Assembly: GCA_903830015.1 (NCBI GenBank)
Contig: CAIKSH010000108.1
Span: forward strand, 1 to 6,475
Direction: 5' to 3'
Length of the DNA stretch: 6,475 nt
DNA from: an uncultured Solirubrobacterales bacterium
Lineage (GTDB): Bacteria; Actinomycetota; Thermoleophilia; Solirubrobacterales; Solirubrobacteraceae
Under the pieces are notes generated by a model. The model was not told where the DNA came from, searched no databases, and saw only the letters and a list, made by a program, of their open reading frames with translations. Shown one piece after another: positions 1 through 5,843 of this stretch; within the stretch, counting starts at the first letter, position 1; every line of letters starts with the position of its first letter. A program made the position numbers and the translations under genes.

Positions 1-824
1 CCGTCGAGGCGCTGGATCCGGCCGGTCCCTCCGTGACCGCGCTCTCGGCGGCCGGCGAGATGGTGACGTTCGGGGGCGATCTAGTGGTCGGCTGCGACGG
101 CGCCGGGTCAGCGGTTCGCTCGCTGGCGGGGATCGCCTTCTCCACCGATGATTATCCCACCGGAGCAGTTCGCGCCTACGTGCGTAGCGTGCCGGAGGAT
201 TCGCTGCCGTCGGCCGGCGAGCCGCTCTGCGCCCTCTGTTACTTCCGCGACGGCGGCGACGGCGTGAGCCTGCTGCGGATGCACGACGAAATCCGGCTGG
301 TAGTGCGGACCACCGGTGAGCAGGAAGACGATGTGCGAATTGCCGAGGCGCTCGCTGCCGCGACTCCCTGGTCGGCCGGCGAACTGGAGATCGACAGGGT
401 TGACGGCTACCGGCTGCAGCGTGGCGTGGCAGACTCGTACATGCCCGAAAGCGGGCGGGTGCTGGTCCTCGGGGACGCAGCGCACCTCACCTCCACGGCA
501 GGCGGGCTGAACATGAACTCAGGGATTCACGATGCATTCGCTCTCATGCCCGCAGTCGGGGACTGGCTGCACGGGCGCTGCCGGCGCCCAACCGTCAAGG
601 AGGTCGCGGCGGCAAGGCGCGATTACCTGCTGGGCAGCGTCATCCCGCGAAGCGAGCGCCGGGTCCGGGGCGTCGAGGATCCCGACGGCGACGCGGTCTC
701 GGGCCACCTCGACGAGATCTCGGCGATTGCCGCCGACCCCGCGGCGGCCCGCCGGTTCTTGTCCGAGGACTCGCTGCTCGACTCGCCGATGGCCGGTGCC
801 GGCAGGCCGCTGGGCGCGCGATGA
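1..824 (+). CDS. FAD-dependent aromatic-type monooxygenase, C-terminal part (5' end outside window)
   Basis: Flavoprotein monooxygenase of the p-hydroxybenzoate hydroxylase / PheA-TfdB fold, which uses NAD(P)H and O2 to hydroxylate usually aromatic substrates in the cytoplasm. The reading frame is open from base 3, so the gene starts left of the window; the GTG at 33 is internal. The N-terminal GxGxxG Rossmann motif is therefore not visible. Seen: the second FAD/NADPH motif VVGCDGAGSAVR (about 84-119), and the GD motif GDAAH at 471-485 followed by AGGLNMNSGIHDA. The Pro that usually follows GDAAH (GDAAHxxxP) is Thr here, and the Gly before MN is Asn, so the FAD pocket departs somewhat from the family consensus. 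The TGA stop overlaps the next start (ATGA), implying coupled translation with the racemase-fold gene. The substrate cannot be told; family assignment is firm. Confidence 0.88.
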   Translation, partial: VEALDPAGPSVTALSAAGEMVTFGGDLVVGCDGAGSAVRSLAGIAFSTDDYPTGAVRAYVRSVPEDSLPSAGEPLCALCYFRDGGDGVSLLRMHDEIRLVVRTTGEQEDDVRIAEALAAATPWSAGELEIDRVDGYRLQRGVADSYMPESGRVLVLGDAAHLTSTAGGLNMNSGIHDAFALMPAVGDWLHGRCRRPTVKEVAAARRDYLLGSVIPRSERRVRGVEDPDGDAVSGHLDEISAIAADPAAARRFLSEDSLLDSPMAGAGRPLGAR

Positions 825-1648
825 GGATCTGGCTCCAGAAGCACGTCGTGGAGGGCCGGATGCCCGAGCTCGACGAGTGGTACCGCGAGCATGTCGCTGC
901 AGTCGTCGACCCGGGAACCGAGGTCGTCACCCACACGCTTCCGCCGGAGGCCTACGCGGCCGATATTCCCGAACAGCGCGTGACCTTCGGAGCGCTGGCT
1001 CATCACTTCAACCACTACTTCGCCCGCTCGGCCGCCCAGGCCGACCGCGAGGGCTACGACGCGTGGGTGATCGCCGCCGGCCAGGACCCGGGCCTAGACG
1101 CGGCGCGGTCCATGGCGACCATACCCGCGCTCGGTTACGGGAGCGTTGTTTTCAATTACTGCCTGCGCGAGGGGGTTCGCTTCGGGATCATCGGCTTTGC
1201 GGAGGGGCTGCGCGAGCCGATAACCGCCAACGTCGAGCGCTACGGCGCCGGCCACCTGCTTGCCGGCTACGCGATCATCCCTGGCGGTCCGAAGGCGATG
1301 GCGGCGGCGATCACCGGCGACCCGCAGCGGTTCCTTGAGGAGGTGGGCGAGGCGGCGGCCGAGGCTGCCGCTGCCGGCGCTCAGGTAATCGTCCCGGCCG
1401 AGGGGCTCCCGGCCGAAGCCCTCTGGCATTACGGCGTGCGTGAGGCCTGCGGGTTGCCGGTGCTCGACCCGCTTGGCCTCCTGCTCAAGAGCGCCGAGAC
1501 GGAGGTTCGTCTCCGCGCACTGGGAAGCGTCGCCCGCCCGACGAAGGGATTTTGGTTTGCCCGCCCGGGAGAGGAGGCAATGGAGGAGGTGGAGTCGGCG
1601 TTCCCCGGCCGCCCGATCGTGGATCCCGGCCGGGATGACGCCCGGTGA
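821..1648 (+). CDS. Asp/Glu/hydantoin racemase-fold protein lacking the usual catalytic cysteines
   Basis: A 275-residue cytoplasmic protein that resembles the Asp/Glu/hydantoin racemase family (which also includes maleate isomerase and arylmalonate decarboxylase). Seen: the N-terminal strand MRIWLQKHV, the block GQDPGLDAARS (87-97) matching the hydantoin-racemase pattern C-x-DPGL-x-AAR, then VRFGIIGFAEGL (119-130), and the second-half strand AQVIVPAEGLP (187-197). In active family members the first catalytic Cys sits at the head of the DPGL block and the second in a GC motif after the second-half strand. Here these places hold Gly87 and VPAEG, and the only cysteines are C114 and C210, which lie elsewhere. 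Classical two-base racemization is therefore doubtful. The start ATG overlaps the upstream stop and has no clear Shine-Dalgarno sequence. The 3' end overlaps hemB (GTGA). Family is likely; activity is unknown. Confidence 0.75.
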   Translation: MRIWLQKHVVEGRMPELDEWYREHVAAVVDPGTEVVTHTLPPEAYAADIPEQRVTFGALAHHFNHYFARSAAQADREGYDAWVIAAGQDPGLDAARSMATIPALGYGSVVFNYCLREGVRFGIIGFAEGLREPITANVERYGAGHLLAGYAIIPGGPKAMAAAITGDPQRFLEEVGEAAAEAAAAGAQVIVPAEGLPAEALWHYGVREACGLPVLDPLGLLLKSAETEVRLRALGSVARPTKGFWFARPGEEAMEEVESAFPGRPIVDPGRDDAR

Positions 1649-2601
1649 GTGCCGGCCCGAGCCGGCTTAGGCGCATGCCAGCCGCGCGGCGGCTGGCCGG
1701 CGATGCGGGCCTCGATCCTTCGAGCCTGGTCCAGCCGATTTTCGTCCGCGATGGCCTCGACCGACCGCGGTCGATCGATTCGATGCCGGGTCAGGAACAG
1801 CACTCCATCGAGTCGGCGGCCGGCTTCGCGGCCGTCTGTGCCGCGGCGGGAGTCGGTGGAGTCATGGTCTTCGGCATCCCCTCTGAGAAGGACGAGCTGG
1901 GCTCGGAAGCCTCGGACCCTGAGGGGGTAATGCAGCGTGCCCTTCGGGCGATCGCCAGTGAGGTGGGGGATGAGGTGGTCGTCATCGGCGACGTGAATCT
2001 CGACGAGTACACCACCCATGGGCACACCGGCGTCCTCGATCCAGCGGGCGACGTGGACAACGATGCGAGCATTGCCAGCTTCGCCCGGGTCGCGGTAGCC
2101 CAAGCCGACGCCGGGGCGGCGATGGTCGCGCCGAGTGGCATGATGGACGGGCAGGTGGCGGCGATCCGTGCGGCCCTTGACGCTGCTGGCCACGACCAGG
2201 TGGCGATCATGGCCTACGCAGCCAAGTTCGCGTCCAGCTATTACGGCCCGTTTCGCGGCGCGGTCGAATCCTCGCTTACCGGTAACCGACGCAGCTACCA
2301 GCAGGACCCGGGAAACGTCGGGGAGGCGCTTATCGAAACTGCGCTCGATATTGACGAGGGGGCCGACATCGTGATGGTCAAGCCCGCCCTCCCCTACCTC
2401 GATGTGATCGAAGCCGTCGCGTCGCGGACCGCGCTTCCGGTCGCTGCCTACCAGGTGTCCGGTGAGTACATGATGGTCGAGGCGGCCGCCAGCTCGGGGC
2501 TGGTCGATCGTGGACGTGCGATAGAGGAGAGCCTCCTGGCAATCCGGCGCGCAGGGGCGAAGACGATCGTCACCTACTGGGCGACCGAGTTCGCCGCGTA
2601 G
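1645..2601 (+). CDS. hemB: Porphobilinogen synthase (delta-aminolevulinate dehydratase), zinc-cysteine-free variant
   Basis: Condenses two 5-aminolevulinate molecules to porphobilinogen, the first pyrrole of haem, corrin and bilin synthesis; a cytoplasmic TIM barrel, normally an octamer. The 318 residues are near the usual length. Seen: N-terminal arm RLRRMPAARR (7-16), SMPG (46-49), KD-x-x-GSEA (82-89), APSGMMDG (162-169), first Schiff-base lysine K194 in AAKFASSYYGPFR, second lysine K246 in MVKPALPYLD, and YQVSGEYMM (269-277). The metal loop reads DVNLDEYTTHGHTG (116-129): the three zinc cysteines of the E. coli/human type are N118, D120 and T128. E231, 15 residues before K246, matches the allosteric Mg glutamate of E. 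coli and Pseudomonas HemB, so a Mg-stimulated, zinc-independent enzyme is inferred. I chose the GTG start because it keeps the N-terminal arm and overlaps the upstream stop. No other hem gene is in the window. Confidence 0.95.
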   Translation: MSAGPSRLRRMPAARRLAGDAGLDPSSLVQPIFVRDGLDRPRSIDSMPGQEQHSIESAAGFAAVCAAAGVGGVMVFGIPSEKDELGSEASDPEGVMQRALRAIASEVGDEVVVIGDVNLDEYTTHGHTGVLDPAGDVDNDASIASFARVAVAQADAGAAMVAPSGMMDGQVAAIRAALDAAGHDQVAIMAYAAKFASSYYGPFRGAVESSLTGNRRSYQQDPGNVGEALIETALDIDEGADIVMVKPALPYLDVIEAVASRTALPVAAYQVSGEYMMVEAAASSGLVDRGRAIEESLLAIRRAGAKTIVTYWATEFAA

Positions 2602-2614
2602 GGGCGGCGCCCGT

Positions 2615-3544
2615 TCAGGCGTAGCCGGCAAGCAACGCCGCAGCGAGTGCATTGCCGCCGGCCAGCGCGCGTTCCACGCCTCCGCTACCGCCGCACCAGT
2701 CGCCTGAGGCCCCGATTCCGACCATTGCATCGACGAGGAACTCCTCGTCCAGCGCCTGGGTAACACGGGCGTAGCGCCAGCGGTGGGCGGCCAGGAAGTC
2801 GGGGGGTGGCAGGGCGCCGCCGGCCTGGAGGGCAACGCCGAGCGCGCCGAGCAGGTTTCGCTCGACCTCGATCGGCTCGGCCTCCAGCCACTCCTCGCTC
2901 CAGAGCGGGCCGGCCTGGAGGGTCCAGCGCTCGCCGGGGTCGCGGCCGGGCTTGGCCGACTCGCGGACCGCCCAGGCCAACTCGGCCTTATCGAACGGGT
3001 CGCGGACCAGGTCGACGTCGCCGGGCAGGCGCTCCTGCTCCCAGGCGGCCATCACCGCCCAGCAGGGGCTGAACCGCGCGGTGTCGGCGCGGTCGGCCAG
3101 GGCCGGCGCCACGTCGGCGAGAAGGCGGGCGGCCTGCGGGGCCGGCGCGGTCACCGCGACCCGGTCGAAGACGCCCAGCGGCTCCCCGCCGGCGCTCAGC
3201 TCCAGCCCGCCGGGAGCCCCTCCGACCGCCGCCACCTCGACGCCGGTTCGCAGCTCCAGGCCCGAGGCCAGGGCCCTCGCCCCGGAGCTCATCGCGGGCA
3301 CCGGGACGGCGCCTTCGGCGAAGGGCGCCACCTCGGCGCCGGCCTCGCGGAAGGAGCTGGCCGCGCCGCCGTCCTCGAGGATGGGGCAGCCGTGGTCGAA
3401 GCGCAGCCCCTCGGCCCGTCGGCTCGAGGTTCGCCCACCCGGTCCGCGGCTCTTTTCGAAGACCGTCACCCCGTGGCCGGCGTCCAGCAGCGAGCGGGCA
3501 CAGGCCAGCCCGGCCGGCCCCGCGCCGATGACCGCAATTTCCAT
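2615..3544 (-). CDS. Renalase-like FAD-dependent oxidoreductase
   Basis: A 309-residue flavoprotein of the renalase / small amine-oxidase-like group, probably cytoplasmic. Seen: an N-terminal Rossmann FAD motif [12 protein letters not shown] (5-16), the acidic end of strand 2 at E30, [10 protein letters not shown] (34-43) with the Arg that normally contacts the FAD phosphates, FDHG (49-52), and at the C-terminus HRWRYAR (254-260) and [17 protein letters not shown] (278-294), the second FAD-binding segment typical of this group. Family length is about 310-350. Bacterial renalases oxidise off-isomers of dihydronicotinamide cofactors, but many relatives have no known substrate, so the reaction is left open. 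It converges on hemB (13 bases between stops) and diverges from trpB2. No Shine-Dalgarno sequence is visible before the ATG, whose upstream minus-strand context is CCTCCGGATGT, so it may be leaderless or weakly translated. Confidence 0.85.
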   Translation of the reverse strand: MEIAVIGAGPAGLACARSLLDAGHGVTVFEKSRGPGGRTSSRRAEGLRFDHGCPILEDGGAASSFREAGAEVAPFAEGAVPVPAMSSGARALASGLELRTGVEVAAVGGAPGGLELSAGGEPLGVFDRVAVTAPAPQAARLLADVAPALADRADTARFSPCWAVMAAWEQERLPGDVDLVRDPFDKAELAWAVRESAKPGRDPGERWTLQAGPLWSEEWLEAEPIEVERNLLGALGVALQAGGALPPPDFLAAHRWRYARVTQALDEEFLVDAMVGIGASGDWCGGSGGVERALAGGNALAAALLAGYA

Positions 3545-3607
3545 ACATCCGGAGGCTATCCGCGGTTAGGATGCCGACCGTCCCAAGTAAACCCGGAAGG
3601 AGCCGGA
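3545..3607. promoter_or_regulatory. Divergent intergenic region with a weak -10 candidate for trpB2
   Basis: This 63-base gap separates the divergent renalase-like and trpB2 genes and must hold a promoter for each if they are not read from elsewhere. On the plus strand TAGGAT at 3567-3572 is a plausible -10 hexamer, placing a transcript start about 28 bases before the trpB2 ATG. The sequence 17 bases further upstream (TACATC at 3544-3549) is a poor -35 match. No convincing promoter or operator repeat was seen on the minus strand. The promoter call is tentative. Confidence 0.35.
3597..3602 (+). promoter_or_regulatory. Shine-Dalgarno sequence of trpB2
   Basis: AAGGAG lies five bases before the ATG at 3608. 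It decides the trpB2 start: the frame is open far upstream (to 2783), but that part runs antisense to the renalase-like gene and shows no family motifs, whereas the protein from 3608 begins as TrpB2 proteins do. Confidence 0.85.
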
Positions 3608-4972
3608 ATGTCGGACGAAACCACCAAGTACCTGCTCGGCGAGGACCAGATCCCCACGCACTGGATCAACCTCATGCCCGACCTTCCCGGCGAGCCGCTG
3701 CCGCCCCTGAGTCCGGCCACCAAGGAGCCTGCCGCTCCCGAGGAGCTGCTGGCGATCTTCCCGCCCGGGCTGCTCGAGCAGGAGATGACGCCGGAGCCCG
3801 AGGTCGAGATTCCCGAGGAGGTCCGTAACGCCTACCGCCTCTGGCGCCCGACCCCGCTCTACCGCGCCCGGCGCCTGGAGAAGGAACTCGATACCCCGGC
3901 GCACATCTATTACAAGTACGAGGGCGTCTCACCGTCGGGCTCGCACAAGCCCAACACCGCCGTTCCCCAGGCCTACGAGAACGCCAAGGCGGGAATCAAG
4001 AAGCTCTCCACCGAGACCGGTGCCGGCCAGTGGGGCTCTTCGCTGGCCTTCGCCTGCGGGCTCTTTGGCCTGGAGTGCGAGGTCTTCATGGTCGGCGGCT
4101 CCTACGACCAGAAGCCCTACCGGCGCTCGATGATGGAGACCTGGGGCGCCGAGGTGCACCGTTCGCCCTCGCAGGTGACCCAGGCCGGGCGCGACAACGC
4201 CCAGCACGACTCCGGCTCACTGGGAATCGCCATCTCCGAGGCGGTCGAGGTGGCCGCCCAGGACCCGGACACCAACTACGCCCTGGGCTCGGTCCTGGGC
4301 CACGTCCTGCTGCACCAGACGGTTATCGGCCAGGAGACGATCCTGCAGATGGAGATGGCCGGCGAGGAGCCCGACGTGATCGTCGGCTGCGTCGGCGGCG
4401 GCTCCAACTTCGGCGGCCTGACCATCCCGTGGCTGCGACGCAACCTGCGCGACGGGGCCAAGACCCGGTACCTGGCCACCGAGCCGGCGGCTTGCCCGAC
4501 CCTCACCAAGGGCGTATACGCCTACGACCACGGCGATATCGCGGGGATGACCCCGATCATGCCGATGTACACCCTGGGCCATAAGTTCGTGCCGCCCTCG
4601 ATGCACGCCGGCGGCCTGCGTTACCACGGCGACTCGCCGCTGGTCTCCGCGCTGGTCCACGAGGGGCTGGTCGAGGCGCGTGCCTACAACCAGAACGAGT
4701 GCTTCCGCAACGGCACCACCTTCGCCCGGACCGAGGGGATCATCCCGGCGCCCGAGCCGACGCACGCGATCAGCGGCGCGATCGAGGAGGCGCTGGCCGC
4801 CAAGGAGGCAGGCGAGGAGCGGGTGATCCTGTTCGGGCTCTGCGGCCACGGCCACTTCGACCTGGCCGCCTACGACGCTTTCCTGGCCGGAACGCTCGAG
4901 GATCCCGAGTTCTCTCAGCAGGATATGGACGCTGCCGTGTCGAACCTGCCTGAAGGAGTTCCATCCCTCTGA
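3608..4972 (+). CDS. trpB2: TrpB2-type tryptophan synthase beta chain (PLP enzyme)
   Basis: A 454-residue fold-type II PLP enzyme. TrpB joins indole and L-serine to make tryptophan; TrpB2 forms are longer than TrpB1 (about 400) and usually poor partners for TrpA, with indole salvage a common proposal. Seen: an N-terminal extension including [10 protein letters not shown] (18-27), [12 protein letters not shown] (80-91), the PLP lysine K114 in GSHKPNTA, the catalytic-type glutamate E136 in [22 protein letters not shown] (169-181), the phosphate loop [10 protein letters not shown] (261-270), and C-terminal [12 protein letters not shown] (411-422). In that last motif the residue contacting the pyridine nitrogen is usually Ser (SGHG or SGRG); here it is C412. 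Start fixed by AAGGAG at 3597. No trpA, trpC or other trp gene is in the window, which fits a stand-alone TrpB2. A membrane-protein gene follows after 48 bases and may be co-transcribed. Confidence 0.93.
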   Translation: MSDETTKYLLGEDQIPTHWINLMPDLPGEPLPPLSPATKEPAAPEELLAIFPPGLLEQEMTPEPEVEIPEEVRNAYRLWRPTPLYRARRLEKELDTPAHIYYKYEGVSPSGSHKPNTAVPQAYENAKAGIKKLSTETGAGQWGSSLAFACGLFGLECEVFMVGGSYDQKPYRRSMMETWGAEVHRSPSQVTQAGRDNAQHDSGSLGIAISEAVEVAAQDPDTNYALGSVLGHVLLHQTVIGQETILQMEMAGEEPDVIVGCVGGGSNFGGLTIPWLRRNLRDGAKTRYLATEPAACPTLTKGVYAYDHGDIAGMTPIMPMYTLGHKFVPPSMHAGGLRYHGDSPLVSALVHEGLVEARAYNQNECFRNGTTFARTEGIIPAPEPTHAISGAIEEALAAKEAGEERVILFGLCGHGHFDLAAYDAFLAGTLEDPEFSQQDMDAAVSNLPEGVPSL

Positions 4973-4983
4973 GTCCCAGAGGG
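4965..4983 (+). other. Small hairpin spanning the trpB2 stop codon
   Basis: CCCTCTG (4965-4971) and CAGAGGG (4977-4983) form a perfect 7-base-pair stem around a five-base loop, AGTCC. The stem contains the first two bases of the TGA stop. No T-run follows (the next bases are CTCCAATAA), so it does not look like a classical intrinsic terminator. It may be an RNA-processing or 3'-end stability element between the two genes, or chance. Confidence 0.5.
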
Positions 4984-4995
4984 CTCCAATAACCC

Positions 4996-5014
4996 TGAAA
5001 TCAAGGAGATTTCA
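4996..5014 (+). promoter_or_regulatory. Hairpin with the membrane-protein Shine-Dalgarno sequence in its loop
   Basis: TGAAATC (4996-5002) and GATTTCA (5008-5014) form a perfect 7-base-pair stem around the loop AAGGA (5003-5007). With G5008 the loop gives AAGGAG, the only Shine-Dalgarno candidate for the ATG at 5021. The linear spacing from AAGGAG to ATG is 12 bases, longer than usual; folding the stem would bring the site closer to the start. The hairpin could hold the ribosome site exposed or restrain it. The repeat is seen directly; a regulatory role is inferred. Confidence 0.55.
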
Positions 5015-5020
5015 AGAAAA

Positions 5021-5770
5021 ATGACTACCGCAGGCAGCTCGCCGGGTCACATCGACATCGGCGGAATTCTCAGCGAGGCCACCGATACGTGGAAGAAGTC
5101 CTTCGCCACGATCTGGGTCATCGCCCTGATCCTCATCGTCCCAGTCGCGATTCTCGGCTACTTCGCGACCAAGTCGGTGATCATCAACATCATCTACGCG
5201 ATCGCCGCGCTGGTGGTCTCCCTTTACCTCCAGGGAGTCCTCTCGCGGATCGTCCAGGACGTGCGCGAGGACGGCAAGGTCGACTGGTCGGTCGGTGAGC
5301 TCCTCAAGAGCATCAATCCCAAGCTGCTTCCGCTGCTCGGGCTCTCGATCGTGGTTGGCATCCTGGTCACCATCGGCCTGATCTTCTTCATCATCCCGGG
5401 GGTCATCCTGGCGCTGATGTGGCTCGTCGCGGTCCCGGTGATGATCATCGAGGACAAGGGCGTCTTCGACTCGATGAGCCGAAGCGGTGAGCTCACCAAG
5501 AGCAACCGCTGGCGCCTTCTCGGCCTGATCATCGTGATCTACATCGGTGTCTTCGTCGTGTTCTTCATCGCGGGGCTGATTGCCGCGGTGCTCCCGATTC
5601 TCGGGGTCATTGCGGTGATCGTGCTGGCGGTCATCGTCTACCCGTGGCTCGGCGTGGTCGCGCCGACCGCTTATTACGCCCTGCTCGGCAGCAAGGGCGA
5701 GGTAGCCGGGACCATGCCGGCTCCCGGCACGGCCCATCCCGGCGGCGAGCCGCCGGCCCCGGCCGCCTAG
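5021..5770 (+). CDS. Multi-pass integral membrane protein (YciC / GDPD-membrane-domain-like)
   Basis: A 249-residue membrane protein without a cleavable signal peptide. A short polar N-terminus (1-29, with an amphipathic GGILSEATDTWKKSF stretch) is followed by about six hydrophobic segments near residues 30-49, 52-73, 101-123, 124-143, 165-189 and 191-216. The tail (223-249) is Pro/Ala/Gly-rich and probably disordered. The pattern IIPGVILALMW (124-134), then VMIIEDKGVFDSMSRS (140-155) and a basic NRWRLLG before the next helix, is typical of the family that includes YciC (UPF0259) and the membrane domain of some glycerophosphodiester phosphodiesterases. No catalytic motif is visible and the function is unknown. 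It follows trpB2 by 48 bases, an interval holding two hairpins, and is followed by a strong terminator. Shared transcription with trpB2 is likely but does not by itself imply shared function. Confidence 0.85.
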   Translation: MTTAGSSPGHIDIGGILSEATDTWKKSFATIWVIALILIVPVAILGYFATKSVIINIIYAIAALVVSLYLQGVLSRIVQDVREDGKVDWSVGELLKSINPKLLPLLGLSIVVGILVTIGLIFFIIPGVILALMWLVAVPVMIIEDKGVFDSMSRSGELTKSNRWRLLGLIIVIYIGVFVVFFIAGLIAAVLPILGVIAVIVLAVIVYPWLGVVAPTAYYALLGSKGEVAGTMPAPGTAHPGGEPPAPAA

Positions 5771-5792
5771 CACCCGGGCACTCCTGCGGTAA

Positions 5793-5834
5793 CGCGAGCC
5801 GGTCCCGGGATTCGTCCCGGGGCCGGCTTTCGCG
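5793..5834. terminator. Strong UUCG-capped hairpin, probable bidirectional terminator
   Basis: The arms at 5797-5810 and 5815-5828 pair over 14 base pairs with one T-G wobble (T5803-G5822) around a TTCG tetraloop at 5811-5814, an exceptionally stable loop in RNA. CGCG (5793-5796) can pair further with CGCG (5831-5834) across a two-base TT bulge. It lies between the convergent membrane-protein and P450 stops, 27 bases after one and 16 bases after the other, so it is well placed to end both transcripts. The T-run on the plus strand is only three bases and there is none on the minus strand, as is common in GC-rich actinobacteria. Confidence 0.8.
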
Positions 5835-5843
5835 TGCCTGGGC

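Noticed and set aside
532..1338. 268-codon plus-strand open frame overlapping the monooxygenase and racemase-fold genes
   Set aside because: Arg/Ala/Pro-rich out-of-frame translation of two genes with clear motifs in their own frames.
2137..2154. Gly165 and Gln170 around MMDG in HemB as possible active-site defects
   Set aside because: E. coli HemB itself has Ala and Gln at these places (APSAAMDGQ), so they are within normal variation.
2602..2612. GC-rich inverted repeat between hemB and the renalase-like gene as a terminator
   Set aside because: Only four base pairs with a three-base loop and no T-run; too weak to call.
1429..2835. 468-codon minus-strand open frame over hemB
   Set aside because: Arg/Asp/His-rich shadow translation antisense to hemB and the racemase-fold gene, with no recognisable domain; long antisense frames are expected at this GC content.
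2783..3607. Long in-frame 5' extension of trpB2, which would give a 729-residue protein
   Set aside because: It runs antisense to the well-supported renalase-like gene, has low-complexity Gly/Arg/Ala composition and no motifs, and an ideal Shine-Dalgarno sequence supports the start at 3608.
4953..4958. AAGGAG near the end of trpB2 as a ribosome site for another gene
   Set aside because: No start codon with a usable frame follows at a sensible distance; it is part of the trpB2 coding sequence.
5012..5773. 253-codon minus-strand open frame covering the whole membrane-protein gene
   Set aside because: Its Asp/His/Glu-rich composition is what results from reading the opposite strand of hydrophobic codons; no family motif, and it would cross the hairpin with the ribosome site.
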